From: Saprospiraceae bacterium UBA6168
GTDB lineage: Bacteria > Bacteroidota > Bacteroidia > Chitinophagales > Saprospiraceae
Direction of reading: 5' to 3'
NCBI GenBank assembly: GCA_002435785.1
Contig: DIUC01000016.1
Coordinates: 1-39,242, forward strand
Length of the DNA stretch: 39,242 nucleotides
Shown: piece after piece, positions 25,102 through 33,600 of the stretch
Position numbering within the stretch: position 1 is the stretch's first letter
Layout: every line of letters begins with the position of its first letter
Position numbers and translations under genes: made by a program
Notes under the pieces: generated by a model
Seen by the model: only the letters and a program-made list of their open reading frames with translations
What the model was told of the DNA's origin: nothing
The model's database searches: none

Positions 25102-25779
25102 TGGAACTGCACAGGCTTTCTAAAACCACTTTTATACATGACCTCACCGGTACAGGCGCAATGACGTTTGGTGGCCGCTGGAACAAAAAAGGTGTTCCAA
25201 TGCTGTATACGACCCCAAGCAGGGCTTTGGCAGTTTTGGAAAACCTCGTTCATATCGCCGACGTCCCAAGCGATGGCGAGTATAGCATATTGACACTGAA
25301 AGTAGCCACCCCGTCAATCCTTTCGTTCACAAAACTGGGAATTAAGTAGTTCATTGCAATTAGTTTAGATTATTCGCTTCACTTGCTTTTCTCCCCCTCC
25401 TCGCCGCCCCGAGAAATCGGGGCAGGCTCTTCGGCGGCTCGTCGGGGGTAAGGGTGCTTTTGGGGGCATTCCGCCCCCAAACCCCCTATCCGAAATGCAA
25501 ACTGCTTTGGCTTGAATAATCTAAACTAATTCAACGGAGGTACTTACACACAAGAAACTGAGGTATCTCTATGAAAGCCATTCAATATTTGAAACTCAAG
25601 CAATCGGTAGCGAATGGGTAAAACATCGTAGTTCCTTATTGCTTCGGGTACCTTCTACGATTATTTTTGACGAAGACAATATTCTTGTCAATCCGCTTCA
25701 TCCCGATTTTCATAAAATCATATCGAAATCTATAAACGTTTTCCACTTCGACGACCGTCTTTTCTTCTCTAAAAAATAA
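25101..25779 (+). pseudogene. RES-domain toxin gene, disrupted
   Basis: The first 82 codons from ATG 25101 encode the RES N-terminus (MELHRLSKTTFIHDL, FGGRWNKKGVPMLYTTPSRA, LAVLENLVH) and stop at TAG 25347. After the inserted element the C-terminal half resumes in another frame (about 25532-25779): ETQAIGSEWVKHRSSLLLRV, PSTIIFDEDNILVNPLHPDF and FHFDDRLFFSKK, ending with TAA. RES toxins degrade NAD+ in cells lacking the antitoxin. Removing 170 or 174 bases does not restore the frame, so extra small changes are present. The gene is very likely non-functional unless the N-terminal fragment has some residual role. Confidence 0.82.
25358..25531. mobile_element. MITE-like element with 18-bp terminal inverted repeats
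   Basis: AATTAGTTTAGATTATTC (25358-25375) and its exact complement (25514-25531) bound a 174-bp, GC-rich segment with no coding capacity. Inside are two hairpins: GCCCC/GGGGC (25406-25423) and TGGGGGC/GCCCCCA (25461-25479). The AATT at each edge is itself palindromic and could be a target duplication. It sits within the RES toxin gene, whose two halves flank it. No transposase is encoded, so it would need one in trans. Confidence 0.75.
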
Positions 25780-26131
25780 ACTCCCGCAAGGCCAACTATC
25801 GGGCAATGGAATGATGCTGCTGTTGACGGTGCATAGCAGGTGCCGCCCTTTGTTAGTTGGAAAAGGATTTTTGGCAAACCGTATAAGAAAAAGAGACTTT
25901 CATGACGGTTAACATAAATAGGAAGCTAATAGTGACATCTTTCACAAAGGTGTCACCGAATTCTTTTGCCGTTTTTCCCGGTTGTGCCAAGTCTCCCCTA
26001 ACTCAAAGTTCACGCAAGTGTTCAGCAAAGCGACACTTGCGAGGGGATGATAGGCACAATGCAGGTGCCGCTTCGCTCAACACTCCCTGAGCCAGACGGC
26101 GAGAAATAGACCACCATACATGAGAAAGCAA
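25780..26131. other. Noncoding stretch with stem-loops
   Basis: No convincing gene is seen between the RES remnant and the T9SS gene. Stem-loops occur at 25932-25956 (GTGACATCTTT/AAAGGTGTCAC with one G-U pair), 26014-26040 (GCAAGTGT/ACACTTGC) and 26053-26069 (GGCAC/GTGCC). GCAGGTGCCGC occurs twice (near 25830 and 26061). This may be decayed mobile DNA. Confidence 0.45.
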
Positions 26132-26169
26132 AGCCCCTCGTCAACTGATGTTGACGAGGGGCTATTTTT
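26132..26169. terminator. Perfect 14-bp hairpin terminator
   Basis: AGCCCCTCGTCAAC (26132-26145) pairs perfectly with GTTGACGAGGGGCT (26150-26163), loop TGAT, followed by ATTTTTT on the plus strand. It lies 60 bases past the stop of the minus-strand T9SS gene and can serve both directions. Confidence 0.8.
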
Positions 26170-26222
26170 TGAAATTGGATGTAGCAGTGCAGCCATTAGG
26201 TGCACGTTGCCCACCTACCTTT

Positions 26223-29200
26223 TTACAACAATATCATCTTCTTCACCGCCGTGTGTGTCGGTGTTTCTAATTTGTAGAACACCACCCCACCCGATTGCAA
26301 ATCAGCCCGCTCGACGGCCACTTCGTTGTAGCCCTTTTCAAAATCGGCTTGAATGGCCTTCAGCACCCGGCCATCCGTGTCGTAGATGGTCAGTTTGGCC
26401 TCGCTCCGGTCTGGCAACGTGAACCCGATGCGGGTGGATTGCCGGAAGGGGTTGGGCTGGTTTTGGTACAATTGGAAGCCGGCACTGGTTTGCAGGTCGT
26501 TTTGGTTGGCGAACTCCAGCACAGGCTTGGACGGCTGTCCATCGGGCTGGTAAGCCAAAGCATCGGTGTAACGGGCGGTGATAGAGAGCTTCTCGCTCAG
26601 GCGGCCCGGCTTTTTCACCAAAAAACGGAGGTTGAAAAGGGCGTCGTCCTTATTAAGCACGGCTGGTGTCGGATTGAACCAAGCCGCCGTGAGGATTCCT
26701 TGCCCGAGCAGCGTTTTGCCGAAGGCATCATCGCCAAGCATCGGCAACACGCCCTTTTCATGGCTCCGCAATTCCAGATCGTCAGTTTCAAATTCTAAAG
26801 TAAATTGTATGGCAAGCAGCTCGCTTGCAGTCATTGCTTTTATCGGCACGGTGATTTCCTCACCAGCCACCAGTTCCCGTTCGTCGGTGACGAGGGCCAT
26901 GATGGCGCTGGTGCGCTCCTCCGTGCCATCCCCAGTGAGGCTCGGGTTGGCGCTGCCGTTCACGTCCCCGATTTTTATCCCAATAAAATCGGCGGTCGCG
27001 GGTTGCTGCCCAGCGGTCAGGTTCATGGCCTCCGGGAAGGCCGGCGTGAACGGGTTCGACGGGTTCGGGAACAAGTAGCTCTTTGGCACAAAGCGCCATG
27101 AGGTGTTGTTGGGAAATTCGTCGGTGATGTGCAAAATGAGTTTTCGCACCTCCAAAATATCGAGCGTGGTCACTGCCCCGCTTCGGTTGGCATCGGCGGC
27201 TATGAGCTTGTAGGGCGAATTGAACGGCGTGGTGCCAAGCACATGGCTGGTCATCAGCACCAAGTCAAAGCTGGTGACACCGTTTAGTGGCGACACATCT
27301 TTTTTCGGAACAATGCTGTAGTTCCCGCCCTGCTGTAGCCCGTTGATGGCATAAGTTCCGGTGTTGTTGGTGGCCGCCGTCATGCCGGTGTTGGCTGCGG
27401 CTACTGCCACGGCTGGCATGTTGCCGCCCATCATGGACTGCACGTTGCCTTGAATGGAGGCGCCATTGACCACGAGGGTATCGTCCACAAACGGACAGAG
27501 GTCCATGTTGTCCTGGATGAACACGTTGGTCACACAGAAATCCGCATTGCCTGCCTGATCCGTCACCCAAACCTCTACTTGATAGTGCCCGATGTCCTCG
27601 CAGTCGAATACCAATCCAGAAGTTGGCGGGTTGGGGTCTCCCTGGAGCCGGATGGTATAGACAAGGTTGCTCTTTGGCGTACAGTTGTCAAAGCTGTTGT
27701 CGTTGAACTGGGTGGCCTGCACCGAGGACATAATCTGGCCAGCCATCGCCTGCAATTCCGTAACAATGCCCGTGTTGCAGTAGGGCGTCGGCTTCTTGAG
27801 GTCCGTGACGGTCAAGTTGAACTCGCAGGTGGACTTGTTGCCGCAACCATCCTTTGCCGTAAAAACGATATGGTGCAAGCCTTGCGGGTAAAAGCCGGAA
27901 GCATCAGGCCCATTGTTGATGGCAAATGTTTGATTGTTGGTAAAGGTGATGTTTGGGCTGCAATCCGTTGCCGTCACCGCTGGAAATTCAGCATACGCAA
28001 TACCGCAGTCCAGTCCTACCGTCACGACTGTATCTGATGGGCAATAGGTGATGACCGGGGCAATATTGTCCACTACCGCAATTATCTGCTGGTGCTTCCA
28101 TACACCCACATTGGGGTTTGCAGGGTTGTACTGGCACCAATCAATCACTTTCCAGTTACGCACGATTTTGTAGCATGCAGGGGAGGAGATGTTGAAAAAT
28201 TGGTCCGTATAATTGGTTGCCAACATGGCGCAACTCGTCGTCGGCGTCACCGGAAAGTTGTAGGGTGCAGGCAAGTTGGCTGGCCCAAGCAAACCGGGGC
28301 CGCTGCAATAATTCACGAGCATGGTATCCAATGGCCATACAATGCCCTGACCGTTGTAGGGCATGGAATTTATCACCGTAATCACCTGTGTACAACTGCT
28401 GCTGTTGCCGCTGGAGTCTGTCGCCGTGAACTCTCGAATGATAGTGCCCACCCCGCAGTTCTGTATGTCAATCGTTGAGTCAACCACCAGGGTGTAGCCG
28501 CAGGGGTCGTACACAAACGGGCTGCCAAACACCGACAGGTCGGAATAATCAGCAGTGCATTGGATGGTCTGGGGAGCTGGGCAAGAGATGCCGGGGGGAA
28601 TTTTGTCCTGTACCAACACCTGTGTCATACAAGTATTGAAGGAGGCTGGGTTCCCCGACTCCGCTACCCTGATGAACACCATAACCGTGTCGCCCGCATC
28701 GGCGCAGTTGAAAGTAATGGTTGGCGTAAAATTGATGCCGTTGCGGCTGCCCGTGAATACCAATGGGCCAGGGCAGTTGTCGGTGCTTGCAGCGTTGAAC
28801 ACACTTGCTAGGATAGATACTGTGCCATTGGAAGGCAAGGAAATCACCGGGAAGTTTTTGCAAACGGCAGTCGGTATTTCGTTGTCAAGGACAAAGATTT
28901 TCCGGGTACAAGGCGCCGAAATGTTACCGCAACTGTCAGTTGCCACAAATGTGACAAGGTGCATTCCTTTTGGGACATCCTGAAAGGTAAAGTCAGTCGT
29001 CACCGGAAAGCCTGGTATGCTGGCTTGTACCTCAAATAAGCTGCAATTGTCCGTCACGCTTGGCATGTCTAAGACGATGTCCGTATTGCAAACGCCAGCG
29101 TCGGTCTGATAAAATAGGGAATCCCCGCAGCCTGTAAAGACTGGCGGCTCAATGTCCCGCAGCAGAATCAACTGGGTGTCAATTTTTATTTCAGCAATGA

Positions 29201-30011
29201 TACAATTGTTGCTGACTACCCATCGGCGCAGGATGGGCCTCGTCCCACAATCCGACACCAGTTCTTGGTCGGTGAAGGTCACGTTGATGTTGCACAAGCC
29301 ACCATTGACGATTGGCAAGCCGTTGATGGTAGGCCGACCCGTAGAATCGGGAAGGGTGGAGGCCGAGCAGTCTATGGTAATGTCCGCAGGCATCTGCACC
29401 ATGGACGTATCCGCCCTGCTCACCAGAATGGTTTGGACACACGACGATTCGTTGCCATAAACATCCAGCACCGTCCAAGTCCTGTCCACCCTTGCGATAA
29501 ATGCTATTGGCGTGAAGTTGCAGGCCGGCCCAATCACAATATCTTGGTAGAACAGCGTGTCCACGCCACAGTTGTCGCTATAGACCACGTCCTTGAGGTC
29601 GCTGGGGTCTAACGAAGCGGTGCAGCCAACGGTGTCCATCGGACAGGCAATAAGCGGGTTCTGGCCATCGTAAACCGCGTAATTGCTCTCGCAAGCATTG
29701 CCGGAGGGGATGTCTTTCACCTCAATCACGATGGTAGTTCCGAGAAAAGCCGTCGCATCAAAATTGATGATGCCCACGCCCCAAACGATGGTGTCCCCAT
29801 TCAATTGTTTGGCGATGAGCCAATAAGGCCCTGTACAATCGGAGGTAATAATGGCATAATCAGCGTCCACTGTGATGGTGCAACCGAGTCCTGGCGAAAC
29901 GTTGAGGTTGTCACCACAGGTAATCAGTCCAGCTTGGGCTGGGATTTGGGAAAAAAGGACGAGAAAAAACGCCCATAACGTACCCAGTCGGGAGGATTTG
30001 TTCTGTTTCAT
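26223..30011 (-). CDS. Large T9SS-secreted HYR-repeat surface protein
   Basis: A 1262-aa secreted protein starting at ATG 30011, with signal peptide (about 1-27, ending PAQA). Residues ~28-835 are a chain of Cys-rich HYR/Ig-like repeats with the signatures VTFVATDSCGN, TFTATD-type ends and DNC turns. At 848-905 there is a CarboxypepD_reg-like domain; 936-1020 a dockerin-like pair (AADANRSGAVTTLDILEVRK and KIGDVNGSANP); 1045-1150 a cohesin-like domain (FTLEFETDDLELRS); and 1178-1262 a T9SS type A sorting domain (FQLYQNQPNPFRQSTRIGF, KKMILL). It should cross the outer membrane by T9SS and be released or anchored at the surface. Its C-terminal block is shared with the 2383-aa neighbour. Confidence 0.9.
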   Translation of the reverse strand: MKQNKSSRLGTLWAFFLVLFSQIPAQAGLITCGDNLNVSPGLGCTITVDADYAIITSDCTGPYWLIAKQLNGDTIVWGVGIINFDATAFLGTTIVIEVKDIPSGNACESNYAVYDGQNPLIACPMDTVGCTASLDPSDLKDVVYSDNCGVDTLFYQDIVIGPACNFTPIAFIARVDRTWTVLDVYGNESSCVQTILVSRADTSMVQMPADITIDCSASTLPDSTGRPTINGLPIVNGGLCNINVTFTDQELVSDCGTRPILRRWVVSNNCIIAEIKIDTQLILLRDIEPPVFTGCGDSLFYQTDAGVCNTDIVLDMPSVTDNCSLFEVQASIPGFPVTTDFTFQDVPKGMHLVTFVATDSCGNISAPCTRKIFVLDNEIPTAVCKNFPVISLPSNGTVSILASVFNAASTDNCPGPLVFTGSRNGINFTPTITFNCADAGDTVMVFIRVAESGNPASFNTCMTQVLVQDKIPPGISCPAPQTIQCTADYSDLSVFGSPFVYDPCGYTLVVDSTIDIQNCGVGTIIREFTATDSSGNSSSCTQVITVINSMPYNGQGIVWPLDTMLVNYCSGPGLLGPANLPAPYNFPVTPTTSCAMLATNYTDQFFNISSPACYKIVRNWKVIDWCQYNPANPNVGVWKHQQIIAVVDNIAPVITYCPSDTVVTVGLDCGIAYAEFPAVTATDCSPNITFTNNQTFAINNGPDASGFYPQGLHHIVFTAKDGCGNKSTCEFNLTVTDLKKPTPYCNTGIVTELQAMAGQIMSSVQATQFNDNSFDNCTPKSNLVYTIRLQGDPNPPTSGLVFDCEDIGHYQVEVWVTDQAGNADFCVTNVFIQDNMDLCPFVDDTLVVNGASIQGNVQSMMGGNMPAVAVAAANTGMTAATNNTGTYAINGLQQGGNYSIVPKKDVSPLNGVTSFDLVLMTSHVLGTTPFNSPYKLIAADANRSGAVTTLDILEVRKLILHITDEFPNNTSWRFVPKSYLFPNPSNPFTPAFPEAMNLTAGQQPATADFIGIKIGDVNGSANPSLTGDGTEERTSAIMALVTDERELVAGEEITVPIKAMTASELLAIQFTLEFETDDLELRSHEKGVLPMLGDDAFGKTLLGQGILTAAWFNPTPAVLNKDDALFNLRFLVKKPGRLSEKLSITARYTDALAYQPDGQPSKPVLEFANQNDLQTSAGFQLYQNQPNPFRQSTRIGFTLPDRSEAKLTIYDTDGRVLKAIQADFEKGYNEVAVERADLQSGGVVFYKLETPTHTAVKKMILL

Positions 30012-30461
30012 TGAATTAAAATTTGTTAACGAATCTGGATTATATGCTTCCTGCCGCTTGGTTGGTTTCTGGCAAAAGAAAGTTACCCTCACAGCTATCG
30101 AAGTTGTAAGTATTAAGCCTAATGAACTGACAACCAGTAAATTAGACAATATATCGCCGTGCTACATAAGGAGAAATACGCCGAGTCAGGAATGACTCAA
30201 AGCCGAAGTGGGAAAAAAGGTAGTCTTCTCAAATACGAATAGTGCTCCCCCTCAGGTATTGTGCAGATGTTCTCAAAAGTAGCCAGTGCTACCGCAATAA
30301 ATTTTGTGTCAGTGCAAAGTTTGGATAAGAAATGCTAAGTAGAAGTGTTGTGGAAGTGCTTGTTTTCTCGGAGAAACCCTGCCTTGCCTTGGGCATCTTT
30401 AGGTTTCTTCTTATCAAATAGTAAAAATCATGCCTATTTTATTTTTTTAATATATTAAGAC

Positions 30462-30494
30462 AAAAAAAAGCCTACGGTCGTTACCGCAGGCTTT
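30462..30494 (-). terminator. Rho-independent terminator of the giant gene
   Basis: AAAGCCTACGGT (30467-30478) pairs with ACCGCAGGCTTT (30483-30494), one mismatch, loop CGTT. On the minus strand it is followed by eight T (A run 30462-30469). It lies about 190 bases past the stop of the 2383-aa gene. Confidence 0.75.
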
Positions 30495-30615
30495 GAAAAT
30501 AATTCAAATAAAAAAAGCCCCCCTCCAACACTCAGCGGAGAGAGGCCATCCCAAAAACCGATTTAAGTCTTATTTCATTACTGAAAACGGTCTGTGGTGT
30601 ATTTCTTCATATTCG

Positions 30616-30669
30616 TTTGCTAGCAAATGACCTTAGTGGAAAGTGGCGGTTGGCAAAATTGCCAACCGC
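30616..30669. promoter_or_regulatory. Two palindromes just after the giant gene
   Basis: TTTGCTAGCAAA (30616-30627) is a perfect 12-bp palindrome, and GCGGTTGGCAA/TTGCCAACCGC (30646-30669) a perfect 11-bp stem with a two-base loop, 18 bases after the stop at 30688. The second may protect the mRNA 3' end. Confidence 0.45.
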
Positions 30670-30687
30670 ACACATTCACTATAAGTC

Positions 30688-33600
30688 TTAATCTACCAGA
30701 ATCATCTTCCGGGTAGCGGAATCGCTATCCGTGTCGAGGCGGTAAGAAAGGACGCCATTGGCGCCAACATCGCTACGGTTCAGTTTCACTGTGTTGTAGC
30801 CTTTGCTGTATTCGCCTTTGATTACCTTCACTACTTTACCTTGAACGTCGCTGATCGTCAGCGTTGCAGAAGTTGCTTCGGGCAGATAGAAGCCAATCGT
30901 CGTAACGCTGGCAAATGGGTTTGGCGTATTTTGGTACAGGTCGAAAGAACCTGATACCAAGTTGTTGTTGAACGACATGGCCACGTTCATCAGCTCGTTG
31001 CTGCTGTTGTAGGCCTCAGCAACCGTGTAGCTGCTGTTGATGTTCATCAATTCACTCATACGACCACCTTGGAGTGCTTTGAAAGTCAAGCCGAACACTA
31101 CCTCACCGGTAGCCAAACGCTTGGCCTCATCGCTGTTCCAGCTTGCAGTCAATACACCTTCCTTCACCATTGTTGTACCGAAGTTGCTTGCATCAGCAAC
31201 ACCAGAAACCACATCTACAAATTCAAGTGCCTTCTTGTCGAAGTTCAGGCTGAACTGGTAGCCGCTGACGTTGAAGTCAGTAGCCTTGAACTCAACCGTG
31301 TAGATTTTGCCAGCTTCAACGTTGACATCGTCAGCGTTGAACACCAAGTCACCAACCATGTTGCGGTCGTCGGTAGAGCCAAGCAGGTTAACTGCTGCGC
31401 TGCCGTTGACGTCGCCCACCTTGATGGCAACGAAGTTGTTGGTCAAAATTTGAGTAGTAACGTCGTTCAGGTTGATAACCTCTGGGAACGCAGTGGCAAA
31501 TGGGTTGCCTGCATTCGGGAAGCTAAATGCCTTGTCAACGAACCTCCAAGACGTGTTGTTCGGGAACTCAGTGTTGATGAAGAGTATCAACTTACGGATT
31601 TCCACGAGGTCAAACGTTGTCACTGAGTTCGACTTGTTGGCGTCAGCAGCGATGATCTTGTATGGGCTACCAAGTGGAGCCACACCAAGGATGTGCTTGC
31701 TGATGAGAACGAGGTCGAAAGTAGAAACACCGTTCAGGTGGTCTTGGTCGTACTGTGGCGTGATGGTGTAGTCACCAAGGTTTGCAACTACAGTAGAGTA
31801 AACACCACTGTTGTTGGTCACTGGGTTCTGGTTGAAACCGCTTGGGCTGTTCACGTTAACAACTACGTTCTGAACACCTGCGTTAGATTCGTTAGCAATC
31901 GTACCAGCTACGAGTGGATCGTCTTCACACTGGCCCATGTTGGCTTGGATGATAACGAAAGTCTCGCAGTAGTCTTGGTTGCCAGCAGCATCCGTAACCC
32001 AGATTTGAACTGGCTGTTGGCCAAGGTCATCACAGGTATAAGTGTTGCCGATGTCATTCACGTTCGCAGAGAACGATAGCTTGAGCGCACCCGGACAGTT
32101 GTCGAAGCTGCCTGCGTCGAAGTCGCTGGCCCAGATGTCAACCATGCCAGATGGAACCATCAGTTCCACGACAAGGCCGTTCTTGCAGTAAGGCGTAGGC
32201 TTCTTGCAGTCCTTAACGGTTACCGTAGTGAGGCACTCGCGCTGGTTGTTGCAGTAGTCTTTCGCTACATAGCGAACGTTGTAGGTACCAGGAGCAACGT
32301 TCAGGTATGGGCCGAAGCCGCTCAACCATACGCCACCGATGTTGATCTGTACAGTCACGTTGTACTGGTCAGTACACTCAGTGATTTCTGGTGTAGGCAA
32401 CAATACAGTAGCGCCGCAGTTGTTGGTCACGATGCAAACATCAGGAATAGTGCAACCGTTCGTGAAGATCGGGTCAACAGTGTCCTGAACCTTGATCACC
32501 TGCTGGTAGGTGATGTAACCATCCCAAGGATCCGTGTCTGGGTCCGTGTCTGGGTTGGTGTATGGAGAGTTGCCATGAGCGTCAATCACCGTTGGGCGCA
32601 AGCGGTAAGCCGCTGGAGCAAATGGGTTTGGCGTCGGAGCAGTGCCCCTCCAAGAATCGCGGAACGTGCGTGCATCGCAGTCGCCATCGCTGTCCACGTC
32701 ACACTGTGGGAAAGGAAGGCCGAGTTGGTTCTCAGGCTGCTCTACAACTTCTTGGTCAACTACAGCACCAACTACACACCAGTTGATAACTGTCCACTGA
32801 CGTACGATCTTGTAGCAAGCATCAGTACCCTGAACTTGGAACAACTGGTCGTCGTGAGAGATAGCGATAAGTTCGCAAGTCTCGTAGAAGATGGTTGGCT
32901 CACCAAAGCCAGGTACGTTGGCACCGCAGTTGACCGTGATGTCAGCTGGGAATTGAACAGCCCAGTCAGATACGTGGTCAACGTTGATGGTTTGAGTACA
33001 TGGTTGCAGTGCCGTGTTGCCGGCGTTGTCAGTAGTCGTCCAGCTCCGTGTGATAGTACCTTCGAGGCACTGGTCGAGGTTGCTGGAGAAGTTGGCAGTC
33101 GTGTTGATTGCACAGTTGTCGTAGTAGATTGGTGAACCGAAGCCCAAAGAAGTCAACAATGCGCTGCGCTGAGCTGCAGTAGTCAGCGTGGCAAGTTGCG
33201 TCTCAAGGTTGTTGGCATACCAGTCGCAAGAAATGCGTTGGTTTGGTGGGCAGCTAACAAGTACCGGAGGCAGTTTGTCGCTTACTTTCACGTTGACCAT
33301 GCAAGTATTGAAGTTCAAGCCGCTCGTGTTGAAAGCAAAGTTCTGGCTCAGGAACAAACCTGGCGTACCGTCGCAACCCAGTGGTGCACTGTTCAACGTA
33401 GAGAAGAACGGCGTTGGGTCTTGGTCGAGAACAAGCAAAATCACGTTGTTGTCGCCGATGTTGTTGCAGCAGAAATCCCTGTAAGGATAGTAGCAACGGT
33501 TGAAGATGTTCGGGCTGGTAGCATCGGACATCTTCGCCATCAGGAAGTAAACAGGCTTGCAATTGTCGTAGCTTGCGTTGTCGAGGTCCTTGGCATAGAC

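Larger units (their letters stand above)
30012..30687. other. 676-base gap with 3' and 5' signals of the giant genes
   Basis: No gene is seen. The left part is the leader of the 1262-aa gene; it includes the small hairpin GAGTCA-GGAA-TGACTC (30182-30197) and a minus-strand TACTTTTG box near 30280. The right part has the terminator at 30462-30494 and two palindromes close to the stop of the 2383-aa gene. Confidence 0.5.

Noticed and set aside
25902..26090. 62-codon open frame after the RES remnant
   Set aside because: It runs through two stem-loops, has no family similarity or clear ribosome-binding site, and looks like chance.
26223..30011. Cellulosome component because of dockerin- and cohesin-like domains
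   Set aside because: There are no glycoside hydrolase or carbohydrate-binding domains; such domains are common in T9SS cargo without cellulosomes.
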